Below the pieces are notes generated by a model, which saw only the letters and a program-made list of their open reading frames with translations, was not told the DNA's origin and did no database searches. From contig JALGPY010000010.1 of the NCBI GenBank assembly GCA_023055425.1, positions 19,751,363 through 19,815,362 of the forward strand: a DNA stretch of 64,000 nt, in the 5' to 3' direction. Made by a program: the position numbers and the translations under genes. Shown piece after piece: positions 45,187 to 56,104 of this stretch (positions are counted from its first letter, which is position 1; every line of letters begins with the position of its first letter). Source of the DNA: Linanthus parryae. Taxonomy: Eukaryota > Streptophyta > Magnoliopsida > Ericales > Polemoniaceae.

Positions 45187-45632
45187 GGGTGAGTTTGGGA
45201 ATGCTTCTGCTGCCAGCACAGCTGCTTTCCGACAGCAGAAGCAGTTTTAGTGTGTTTGGTAAAAATAAAATTTCTGCTTTTCTGGACAGTTTCTGCTGTC
45301 CCACAGCAGCTTTCAGGAAGCAAGGGGGGAGATGCTTTTCTAGAAAGTGCTTTTGATTAATTTATCTACAACCGATTTTGACCTTACAATTTTGTAAAAT
45401 ATCAATAGTTATCTTTACGGAAATGACAAGTGTCATATATTTTTGTCATTTTACCCTCTCACAGCAACTTCACAGTTGATTTTATCAAACACAAAATTAC
45501 TATATCAATATTTCACAACAACTTCTACGTAATATTTACCAAACAACATTTTATCAAGAACTCACAGCACCTTTCTACAGCGTTTCCACACAGCAGCTTT
45601 CTACCACCGCCACAGCATTCCCAAACTAGCCC
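45187..45632. mobile_element. Harbinger-type MITE, 446 bp, copy 1
   Basis: It begins GGGTGAGTTTGGGAATGC and ends GCATTCCCAAACTAGCCC, with near-inverted ends, and is flanked by TAA (45184) and TAC (45633). It is the inverse of copy 2 over its whole length. Confidence 0.8.
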
Positions 45633-45675
45633 TACCTCGACGGTTTAAGGACTGCTGTCTCGCCGGAGGTATTTA

Positions 45676-46121
45676 GGGCTAGTTTGGAAATGCTGTGGCG
45701 GTGGTAGAAAGCTGCTGTGTGAAAACACTGTAGAAAGCTGCTGTGAGTTTTTGATAAAATATTGTTTGGTAAATATTACGTAAAAGCTGCTGTGAAATAT
45801 TGATATAGTAATTTTGTGTTTGGTAAAATCAACTGTGAAGTTGCTGTGAGAGGGTGAAATGACAAAAATATATGACACGTGTCATTTCCGGAAAGATAAC
45901 TATCGCTATTTAAAAAAATTGTAAGGTCAAAATCGGTTGTAGATAAATTAATCAAAAGCACTTTCTGGAAAAGCATCTCCCCCCATGCTTCCTAAAAACT
46001 GCTGTGGGACAGCGGAAACTGTCCGAAAAAGCAGAAATTTTATTATTACCAAACACACTAAAACTGCTTCTGCTGTCAGAAAGCAGCTGTGCTGGCGGCA
46101 GAAGCATTCCCAAACTCACCC
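45676..46121. mobile_element. Harbinger-type MITE, 446 bp, copy 2, inverted
   Basis: It begins GGGCTAGTTTGGAAATGC and ends GCATTCCCAAACTCACCC, flanked by a perfect TTA duplication (45673-45675 and 46122-46124). Same length as copy 1 and opposite orientation, separated by 43 bp. The 3-bp TTA/TAA site is typical of PIF/Harbinger MITEs. Confidence 0.85.
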
Positions 46122-46160
46122 TTAATCCTTCGACCCATATTTGCGTTTCTCCCCCAAGAT

Positions 46161-49100
46161 ATGGAGTTGATTAGAGCTCATACACCGAGACTCATATCAA
46201 CCGTCGTTAAATTGGAAGCCTATAGTATTAGCAGTAGTACGGAATCCAGCAACGGTGCTCTTCCTCCGCCACAGAGCTATCAATTCCCCAGTCTCTCTGT
46301 CCGCAAGCCCTCTTGGATTGTCAGGACTGAGGTCACCCCTCTTTCTCTTTCACGCTTGTGTGTTTTTTGACTTTTTTTTTTTTTTTTTTTTGGCATTTGA
46401 CAACACATTTTTGTATTCCGCTATTTAGTAAATTGATCCAAAAATGAAACCCTATGAACGAATGGATTTGTACAACTAGGAACTGTCTACGCAAAAGATC
46501 AATTGGGCACTTGCTTGGTAGCTGCTACTGTGTGAAATTAGAAAGAGAATTGAAAGGAAGAGACTATAAAACTAGAAACCTCAAACCTGTTACTGAAAAC
46601 ATAAAATCAATCACGAGAGGTAGGCACAGATTGTAGGGAATAGTGTCTACAGATACTTTGTAACATTAAGCGCCCTCAGTCTACTTCTCCAGAGGACTGA
46701 CTGTTAGGCCATTAATACTACGGCGATAAATATGCTATCAATGATACAAGACTAAGCCTTTGTATTCGATGAACATTCACAAGGCTATAGTGGTACTTGT
46801 AATGTGATGTTGGAGTTATGACTTCCGGATTACTAGCGATCTAGCATCCAAACAGTGCCGTGCCTTCACTTTTCCTTCTCCTTTACATCGCATTGTGTTG
46901 CTTTTTACTTTATACCAGTTTTCTAATTTCCTTTTCATATCTTCTTACAGATATCATATATGATACATCACAACTGATGATGAATTTTATAGTGTTTTCT
47001 GGATAAGGTTTTCAGCATCAGTATCAGTAAATTTTTCTTCCCTCGTGTTGCAGTCAAATGTACGAAGAGAACGGAGAAAGAAACCTGAACCGCCCTGTGT
47101 GGTTTGCTCAGGAAGTGGCAGAGTTGATTGTCATCAGTGTCACGGAAAAGGTCGCCCTCTCTCTCTAAAAAGCAATATAAATGCTAAAAGCTTATCTGAA
47201 ATTGTGGGTCTATTGAATGTGTCGTTGCATTCTGAATGTGTCGTGTTCTATTGTATAAGATGAACTCAAAGTAAAACTACTTTAGAGAGTGAACAATTTG
47301 AAGTTAATTGAAAAGGTGCTAAATTTTGTTCTAATCTAATAGGAACTTGTGATTTCTTTGAACCAAAAGTTGAAAACTTTCGTTTCATAGAAGCTTCTTT
47401 TGGTTCAATTTCGAATGTGGTCTAGGGTAGTAAGTAGTAACACGGGATTTGCAGATGTTTTGATAAGACGTACTTTAATATAACCCAAAAGTTAACATTA
47501 CGTGGTTTGTAATATTGAAAGGCCTAACAAGATGTGAACTGTGAAGGTGATGCAGTTTCCGGTGCTTCATTTTGTCTCATTAGGGATATGTTTTTTTCTA
47601 ACTCAAATGCTAATTGCGTTGAAGAACCAGTTGAATAGTTGAATCTCTTTTTATTATTTGGTAAATATTAGAAAATTTGAAATTTCCCTGTTATGAAACG
47701 GCATTGGTTGAACGGTGGAGTTACCTCTCTATCCTTAACTAGCCGAATGTTGTTGAAGTTGAATGATTAGCGGTGTGTATTTCAAACCAGTCTACAATAA
47801 TGTGATGTCTTTAAGGGAGAACCGCGCTTTAATCAAGGAAAGAACAATTTCTCCCAGTGGAGATACAGAAGAATTTGACTGAAACTTCTCATGAGTTCCA
47901 GCTATTGCCATAGTGAAATGGTTTATTTTTCTATGCTACTAAAAGCTACCCTTGTGGACAGTTGTAGCCATTTCAGAAAGCAAGCCTTTTATTGTGTGAC
48001 TTTTAAATCACTCGCTCATCAAAACATAGGAAAGGTCCAAATGGTGCGCCAATTATCATTATATAGGATGGTTAAGTAACTATCACCCGCCAAATACTTG
48101 ATCAAAGGTTGCTTCTCCGTGTTTGAGTAACTATCACCCACTTGTTATACTATTTTTTTTTTTTTTTTTATGAGTTATACCAAGTTATGTTAGCATCTTT
48201 ACGAAGTGAGAGACAGGAGCTGCCAATTTCATTGTCGTTGAGACTTTGACTCTTTGTAATAAACTATTATCTCCAGATTTTGGCTAGTTGAACAATTAAT
48301 AGGTCTAGTCGAGAAATGTATATCTATCCAGAGTTTGATAGGTCTCCATTTCGAATCATTGGAGTAGGAAGTTTCCATACTTGGGCTCTGCACACCACCA
48401 CTTAACATTAAGCAATTAAACTAATTCCTCTTCAAATCATCTGTAACCAGCAAGCATTAAACATAGTACTTGCTGAAGCATTTATTCTAGTGCATATTAT
48501 ATGATAGAACTCTTCAAAAATAATCTTCATCACTGGGGGAGAATGCACCTCAATTCCACTATGTAGAAAATAATTCATCCCCCAAACTGTGATGAGGCGT
48601 TAAAGAGCTTAACAGTGCTCTCAGATGTTCAACTTTGCACCTTCATAAGCTATAAATTCCCTTTCGGTCTGTCTGGATGACCCTGGATTTGGAGGTGAAT
48701 TTGGATTTGGGACCAACTTTCATGTTTGGATACATTTTAGGGCTTGGATTTGATTTGGAACAAATCCAGCCCTTTCAGCTGTGAATAATTTGAAATTCCG
48801 TCAAAACACATGTAATTTGAAATTCTCTCGTGGAGTGGTCCGCTTTAGTTGTAAAGCCGCGGGATCGATACTTGGCTTTAATTTTTGAAACCGGCTGTTC
48901 ACCTTTTGTTTTCAAAGATATCTACAATAATAAGAAAGGTTCTCTATTTCTACTTATATAGTGGTTCGAACCTGATCCTTTCGTTCCGATGGCACGATAA
49001 GTATGACCAATTGACCACTGGGAGAATTTCACTCAAATGAGCTAGTCAAGGCCGAAAAAAACAGAAATAACCCTCATCTGGAGAAAAACACCAAAATAGG

Positions 49101-50562
49101 CTCGTTTTGAAACCAACATTTGGATTATCGGTTTCAAGCTATGAAACCGACACATCAAGTCTCGGTTTCAAAGCTTGAAACCGATACTCCAAGTGTCGGT
49201 TCTTACATTCTCAACAACAAATTCAAAACCGACATTTGGAGTGATTCTTTCAAAGCTTGAAACCGAGAGTTGACGTGTCGATTTCAGAGCCGAAAACCTA
49301 TACTCCAAGTGTCGGTTTCCAAACGAGCCTATTTTGGTGTTTTTCTCCCAATGAGGGTTATTTTCGGCCTTGACAAGCTCATTTGAGTGGAAGTTTCTGA
49401 CCACTGGGCTACAACTAGGATTTATGTTCTGCTAAGAATCGAAAAAACTAACAATAAACGGAACTAGAAAATTTATATTTATTTTAGTTGTTCAAAAAGC
49501 TCATTGTTATAGTCACTTGGCTTCTTAAAGGAAATCGAGTTTTGTTCAATTGGCTTCCACCTCATGATCTAGAAGCCAGAGTTTTGAAATTCAAATTCAA
49601 TTTTGTGTTTACTTGGAAACCAAACAACATATATCAAATTCAGTATTTTAAATTCTAGATTATTAATACAATCCAAACAAAAGAATTTGAATCCTCCCGT
49701 ATTTCAAATTTCAGAATTTGAAAATTTGGATTTGAAATCCAAATCCAAATTCTAGTGGGCAAATGCAGCCTTAGTGAATAAATGTGATAAACGAAATGAT
49801 TCTCCTATAGAGCACAACTAAAGGATCTGTAGCCTCTATGATAATTGCAGACTGCTTCATGGACACGAGTATACGTAAAAAACTAAGTTGCCCCCTCTCG
49901 GATGTTAGCAGTATATCTTGCCTCCAATTGATCGTGTTGTCAACGAAAACCAACGACTAGCGTTGAAGCACCTTCAGGATCGCTAATATAGTAGCATACT
50001 GTATACTGTGGCTGGAAATATGGAACATTCCTGTGCTTCTCATAATCCAAACAAACTGGAGGTGTGATCATGTAATTCCAAACATCTGCTTCAATTCTAG
50101 TCCAATTCATTGGGAACTTAAAGTCATGATGATCTTTTGCTTAGACCAATTGCTATTTGGGACCCTCCTGTGTTCTCAGAGCTGAATAGTAAGCAACGGT
50201 GGTCTATCCAGTCAGAATTGTCTGTGAGCAGAAAGTTTTACTAGACATTTTCTTTGTATCACGATTCAATTCTTACTTTTTAAGTCCGCAGGCAGGACAA
50301 ACTATGTCAACGTAGAAATTCTTCCAAAAGGTGAATGGCCAAAATGGTTAGTGTCCGAACTCTGTCAACTTTTAACTTCACAATGTTTGTGCTCCTGATG
50401 GCCTTTGAATCGCAATGTTGAAGGTGCAAGACCTGTGGTGGCAGCGGCCTTGGCTATTGTTCTCGTTGTCTTGGGACTGGAGAGTACAGGTACATAATGG
50501 GATTTCAATTCATGAAGAGAGAAGAAGAAGAAATAAATGATGGCCCCGATCACCAAAAGTAG
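46161..50562 (+). CDS. DnaJ-type cysteine-rich zinc-finger protein, 153 aa, 4 exons
   Basis: Exons by GT-AG signals and phase: 46161-46331, 47054-47150, 50292-50346, 50424-50562 (TAG). The protein has four CxxCxGxG repeats: CVVCSGSG, CHQCHGKG, CKTCGGSG and CSRCLGTG, which pair to form two zinc sites as in the DnaJ central domain, and ends EYRYIMGFQFMKREEEE. No J domain is present. The first 57 residues (MELIRAHTPRLISTVVK) are Ser/Arg-rich and look like a chloroplast transit peptide. Small plant proteins of this class (BSD2/LQY1-like) are plastid thiol or assembly factors. The start is the first ATG, only 40 bp after the MITE pair. All splice phases join cleanly, so the gene looks functional. 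Confidence 0.85.
48963..49411 (-). mobile_element. tRNA-derived SINE head, split by a MITE
   Basis: On the minus strand TAGCCCAGTGG (49411-49401) matches a pol III A box and GGTTCGAACC (48972-48963) a B box. With the MITE at 49023-49397 and one copy of its 11-bp duplication removed the boxes are about 42 bp apart, as in tRNA-type SINEs. The full SINE length is not defined. Confidence 0.55.
49023..49397. mobile_element. Fold-back MITE, 375 bp, with 11-bp target duplication
   Basis: Long inverted ends of about 90 bp (GCTAGTCAAGGCCGA at the left; TCGGCCTTGACAAGC at the right). TGACCACTGGG flanks both sides (49012-49022 and 49398-49408). The long inverted repeat and duplication size suggest a Mutator-type MITE. 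The middle has repeated AAGTGTCGGTTTC text. Confidence 0.75.
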
Positions 50563-51650
50563 AAGAGGCCTCAGGAAATTTACCCCGGTATCCTGAACCA
50601 AGCTCATATCATTTACCGGCAGGTGAGGTAGGGAGCTGAAAGAGAGGCAGATAATTATAGTGTTTTGTCATGAAGCTCGGTGGTAGTAGTTCTCTATATG
50701 CTGAAGTCAAAATTAAGATGTATGTTATGTTATTTGGTTTGCTATTTGCCTTGTAAAATGATTTACACATTTCAAATTCGTATGCCATTTTTCGGAAAGT
50801 GAAGGAGCATGACAACAACTCATACTGTTGCCGCCACCCACCACACCACTGTCGCCAACACTACCTCTCATACCGCTCCACCACCACAAACTGCATTCAC
50901 TCCACCATGACTCCACCATTTGGCCATTAACAGTTTAACACCTTTAAAATTCATTTTTTGGGACTTCAACCTACAATTTAATCCCAATCAACTCAACTCA
51001 AACTTGCTTCAAACTAACCGTTGAAGCAATTAATTTATTTATTGTAAGATGTAATTTTTTTAACAATATAAAATATTTTGGAAGTGTCAACCAAACAAGA
51101 GAAAACGGTTGCAGAAAAAACTTTCTCACCAAAAAGTATTTTACACGTAACGTATTTTCCTTCATAAAACATTTTACTGTCAACCAAACAGAGACTAGAG
51201 AAACTTATTGTCATTTTTAGACCAACAGTTCATAATAATCCCAATTGAAGTGATTGAAGTAGGATAATTAAAGAAAAACCAGACAGGGCCCGAAGCGGTA
51301 TTTCACAACTATGGTTGATACCAGGAATCAAGGACACCAACCAGGAACACTAAACAAACAATCAAATATCCATATTTCTTAAATGTTCTATACATATCTT
51401 GCTTTTATGGTGGTTCTTGAGAACATAAGCCCCACCAACCCTATATAACCGTCGATGCTTCTACATCAACTTGTAATACAAATAATAGGAGTTGAAATGA
51501 TGTGGACCTTACAAAATCAACAAACAAAACGATGTTCGTTTGGCCCCGATAAGAAAAATCAGCAAAAATACACCACGACCTGATAGAGAGTATAAATGAC
51601 CATCACAACGTCATTCTTTATTCATAAATAAATACAAGAAAAAACTATCC
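50563..51650. other. Region between the zinc-finger gene and COX10
   Basis: The two genes converge here. It holds their 3' untranslated ends and, at about 50990-51200, an AT-rich MITE-like stretch whose complement starts GTTTGGTTGACAGTAAAA. No gene seen. Confidence 0.5.
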
Positions 51651-54600
51651 TCAGAAGGTGACGTCTGGGTTTGGCATAAGTGGAGCTGGCAAGAACGGGA
51701 ATGGAGCAATAGAAGCATATGCCACCGGCGCCTGTTTCCGACCGGCTGCACGTTTAAACTCCTTTTCACGGCTCATTGTTCTATCTTCTTGATCTAATGT
51801 TTCTGAGGAAGACAATCTCCCGTCAAGTATCTCTATAGTCTCTTCGGCTTGTAACTTCTGGTCGTCAGGAATACGGTGCAACAAAAGCCCAGACATAAAT
51901 ACAGGAAGATACAGAAGGCTGGCATGGAACATTCTCCTCGCATTTTTCGTAGTACGATTTAGGTAAAAGGAGAGACACGTTGCGGCAATTGCAAGAGCGA
52001 GGATAGTTGATTCAAGACAAAACCATCCGGAAGTTATACCCCCCTGCACAGAGATGAACGAATATTCACAACCGTGATATACAGTGTGAATCATAAACAT
52101 GAAATTGGAATCTATGAGACTATGACATTGCTACTCTCGCTTTTCAATTCACCTTCAAGAGGAAGACGGACAAAAAGGCGTAAAAGAAGGGAGCTATGTC
52201 TGGTAAACATTACAAGAGAGAAGATTGCATCACACCAGAACCAGGTTTCTCGTGACATTATCAGACTCGACTCACAAAGCATGGTCCACAGCACAGAATA
52301 CAATATGAAAACAAAATGACAAGTAGATAATTTTTGTCTAGATAGAAGAAGAATCAGACTCACAATCATATGCTATGTAGCCCAACGGAGTCAGGTACAG
52401 GCAGTTCCTGAGAGATACCAATGCAGTTCTTCTTCCTGAAGCATCAGCAAGAGAAAACATCTTGAACCTGAAAATTCAGCAATCAAATAACCTCGGCTTC
52501 AGATTTCAGAGAGAACGTACAAAGTGTAAAAGAAGAAAACTGAAGATCATGCAAAATCTTTGAGGTTCATTAATTTCTTAGGACTACCACGGAAATTCAT
52601 CTCACAATCACAAAATTGTCACAAAGAAAAAATCCATGTTTGATACAGCATCGTAGCGATGTACTTCTGCTACATAAAACTAATAATGTAACGAGTTTCA
52701 CAGTAATGACATAGGTAAAGAGAAACCAGACAGAATACACCTCTTATCATATGCTCCTTTTGTCCAAAATGAGTGTCGACGTGGACTTTTCACGGAGTTT
52801 AAGGATGCTTTTTTACTTGAATGACTACTTTGTTTTATGTGGTATTTTTCTTGGGAAGTGAAAATGTAAGTTTGAAAAAGAGTTTGGAGGGAACGTTAAA
52901 AAAAAAAAAAAAAAAAAAAATCAACTTTATCATAGGAAGACACTTATTTTGTTTAGGAAAAGAAAGACACACTTAAAGTGGGACGGAGGGAGTATAGAAA
53001 AGTCATAAAACACGAGTAAATGTATGGTCTCAAGTGCAAAATGAGATGGAAGGAAAACGATCGTGACAAATAGATTAATGTCTCAAATGAAAAATCAGAT
53101 TGAACGCAAACAATCATGAACCCAGTTGCATATCCAAATGCATTGAAGAAGACTCTTCATGCAACGATCTATTTATAAATACGCATCCAAATGTTACAGG
53201 CGGATTTAGCCTACAAACCAAGACTACTTAAAATACATACCCTCCAGCAGCATAATCCCCTCGACATAAGTATGCAAGGGCCATAAAGTGAGGAATTTGC
53301 CAAAAATATAGGGCAGCTGGAAGAACCATTGCATTGAGTGAAATCTGGCCCGAGGCTGCAACCCACCTAAGAACACACAAAAATTATATAAGATGCGTAG
53401 GAAATATTTTTTACAAAAAGATAAAGCTATTGGCTAATGATTTGGCATATAATAGATGTTATTGAATTGAATTGTCCGAGCTAAAAGACATGAGATCCAA
53501 CTAAATTGGAAACAACTGAACAGAGAAACAGTAGCATTATTTACTGAAGAGCAGACTGGACAACGCTACTTTTCAAATATTTGAAGCCTACCCGAACATG
53601 GTCGGAGTCATTCATCTTTCTAGCAATTCAAGTGAAGAAAATGTAGCATCGATCTACAACAGAGTGTTGTCATAGAAAGGTCTTCAACCATATTTATAAA
53701 CATCTAGACATAAAGAATCTGCAAAATTGTCAAATCTGCATTGTTGGCATGTCTTAATGAATGAAGCTAAGATATAATTTACAGGAGATGTGGAATGATT
53801 CAGTAACGCACCAAAATTGATTAAATTCAGCACCGTAACGATACACTTCTTTTGATCAGTCAGTTGGTACAATATACAGTTCCCTGATTTTAGAAAACCA
53901 CAAGACCAATTTCCTATACCTACTCACGCTCCATATTACTGATTCTAGGAAATACAAAAATTGTTTTCCCCTCGAAAACCAAAAAGGATGTCCACAAGAA
54001 AGTTACCGGGTTTCCTTTGGGTTGCCAAACATTTACTAATGCATTGTTCTACATACCAAGTTTTACATATACCAATTTGCAACTTGCGCAAGAACGAGAA
54101 AACAGTGCTCTCTACTGCATTTCCGATACTTGCTTCCAGTGAAGTCCAAAAGCTGGACTTCCATAGTGATTTTGTATCTAATGCTCTACATCAAAATAAC
54201 ATTCAGCATGACATTCAAAGGTAACCACATTCACATCTATAGAGGTTTCACCAACCAAATCTCCTTCTGCAATGGCTAGCTGCAATCATCAGGGATTTTT
54301 CATATTTACTACCCACCATACAAATGTTCAAACTCCATCAAGTTAGGATAAGGATCCAATTCAGAATAGTAATTGAAAACTTATGAGACTCTGTTACCAG
54401 ACTACATTCAGGAAACCTAATTTTGCTTTCTGAAAGGAGAGAGATAGAGATAGAGATAGAGATAGAGATAGAGATAGAGATAGAGATAGAGATAGAGATA
54501 GAGATAGACATATCAATGAGAGGGTAATGGGTTGCCTTTTGGATAATAGGTTGCAAAATGGTAGTTTGACAACAAGACAGAGATGTAAGCGTACTGAAAT

Positions 54601-55287
54601 GGAAAAAAGAACGACAAGAAAAAAAAATAGTATAGGTGTTAATAAGGTTGTGAGAATAATTATTTCCTAAAGGTCACTTTTCCCATAGTACCAGCTTTTT
54701 TTTAAACTATATCTCTCTCCTCAGAGATTAAACAAAGCTGGAAAACCTAGGAGAAAAGTAGTTTGGAATAATAAGTACTGGCTTCTAATACAGATGCCCC
54801 TATAACAAGAGCAACAACAAAAATATTGACCTAGTCACATAAACATGAAGAAGCGAAGGCGAACGGAGGCCTTGATCATCATATGAAATACAAAAGAAAG
54901 CTCATTGTAAAGAATTACCCAAGAAGGGGTGGGATAGCACCAACAATGGCTCCAACCCATGTATTAACTGGATGTATCTGTTTTAGAGGAGTGTATACAA
55001 ATGCATATAGAACCAGGTTGGACGCTGCGAGACCAGCTGCCAATGCATTAGTCTGCAAAGACCTTGTCATGAAAATCATCACATTAGACTCTTCAACCTT
55101 AAATAATAGGTATAATAGTAATACGAAAACTGTCAAACAGCTCAGCCACCTGATACGCCAATAAAGCTGTTCCGGCAGCACCAGCTGAAGCTGCCCAGCT
55201 GATTGCATGAGTTCTGGTAATACGTCCTGAAGGCAGTGGCCTCAGCATTGTTCTTTTCATTTTGGCATCGTTGTTTATCTCAAACAC
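51651..55287 (-). CDS. COX10: COX10, protoheme IX farnesyltransferase (heme O synthase), 3' part
   Basis: COX10 adds a farnesyl group to heme B to make heme O for cytochrome oxidase, in the inner mitochondrial membrane. Five exons fit: 55287-55150, 55052-54919, 53366-53241, 52467-52364, 52043-51651. The first opens [20 protein letters not shown], part of the UbiA substrate site; later exons give [32 protein letters not shown] and [20 protein letters not shown], and the end is [17 protein letters not shown]. The N-terminal exons with the transit peptide and the NSLNQ part are not found up to 64000. The last junction is out of phase: the donor leaves one base (52364) and the acceptor adds five Gs where four are needed (C6 tract 52039-52044). 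This may be a sequencing slip or a lesion. Confidence 0.85.
52752..52992. mobile_element. Stowaway-type MITE, about 241 bp, in a COX10 intron
   Basis: The right end read inward is CTCCCTCCGTCCCACTTTAAG; the left is the decayed TGCTCCTTTTGTCCAAAATG. TA flanks both sides. It contains a 24-base A run. Confidence 0.75.
53367..54918 (-). other. COX10 intron with (GAGATA)n
   Basis: An intron of about 1.55 kb with GT and AG at its ends. Only the microsatellite was recognised inside. Confidence 0.75.
54436..54508. repeat. (GAGATA)12 microsatellite
   Basis: Twelve near-perfect 6-bp units. Confidence 0.95.
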
Positions 55288-56036
55288 CTGACATACACAA
55301 TTGCAATCTTCAGCATTATTGTGCACAAGCTCGTGAAGATGAAATAAAGAACAAAACATGAATGGGTCCTGATAACAGTAAACTTGTAAGAGCATCTCCA
55401 ATAGGTCATACAAAATGCATTATTAGCAAAAAAATAGTTAAGTTGATGAAATATTGAGGTCCAATAACTTATGCAAGTAATCATGCATTTTAGAAATCAT
55501 GCATCCTCTTCCATATTTAGCGAGCAAGAAAGTAGGGAGGCAAACTTATGCGTCTATCTCTCTCCTCTCTTGCATTTACCTTTGCATAGTTTAATCACCC
55601 TTCACTAGAAAACTTCATACTTGAAACATAACAGGAGCAGCCCCACAAATCCCAAAGGTCGGTAGGACCAGACCTGGAAAGACCGCACAACTTTGAGCTA
55701 GATTTGCACAAACAATGCCAATTTCCTTGCATTTCACGGAGGCAAACCAAGTTGTCAATAGTCAAGATCATTTGCGGGTTAAACACCAAACAAAGAAAGC
55801 GGAGCCCCTACTGTCCAAGTTAAAGGAGCTGGGACCATGGTTACAGGTGCCTGATATGAAGAATAATAGGATCGAACCTAGAACATAACAGTCTCAGACA
55901 TACGTCATTCTAGAGTGTCAAAACCCCTTCGCGGATGATGAATAAGATGAATTGTATAAAAAAGTTTCAAATAATTCAGCACCTCCCAGTCATTAAAGTC
56001 CTGCCCAAACCGAACATACCGCACCACATTCCCGTC
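55288..56036. other. No gene seen (COX10 intron or upstream region)
   Basis: The stretch upstream of the first COX10 exon found. It starts with an intron-like acceptor (TATGTCAG on the minus strand). No further COX10 exon or other frame was recognised. Confidence 0.5.
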
Positions 56037-56104
56037 CCTACACCCTCACCCTTTCGCACACATGTAGTCCCCTTACACCCTCGGCCCCTGCACACATGTA
56101 GTCC
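56037..56104. repeat. 34-bp tandem repeat, interrupted by an LTR element
   Basis: Two units of CCTACACCCTCACCC...CACACATGTAGTCC lie at 56037-56070 and 56071-56104. A third, shortened unit follows the LTR element at 57752-57780. Confidence 0.85.

Larger units (their letters stand above)
48664..49772. mobile_element. Possible DNA-transposon remnant enclosing a SINE
   Basis: The left edge GGTCTGTCTGGATGACC and the inverse of the right edge (GGCTGCATTTGCCCAC) are followed on both sides by ATTTGGATTTGG-like text, suggesting decayed inverted ends. No target duplication was found, so this is tentative. Confidence 0.35.
47151..50291 (+). other. Intron 2 of the zinc-finger gene, 3.1 kb, with transposons
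   Basis: It is bounded by GT (47151) and CCGCAG (50291). The first 1.5 kb shows nothing recognisable; 48664-49772 is a composite transposon block; the rest is unremarkable. Confidence 0.75.

Noticed and set aside
48963..49411. A working tRNA gene
   Set aside because: A and B boxes are present but there is no cloverleaf around them and a MITE splits the unit.
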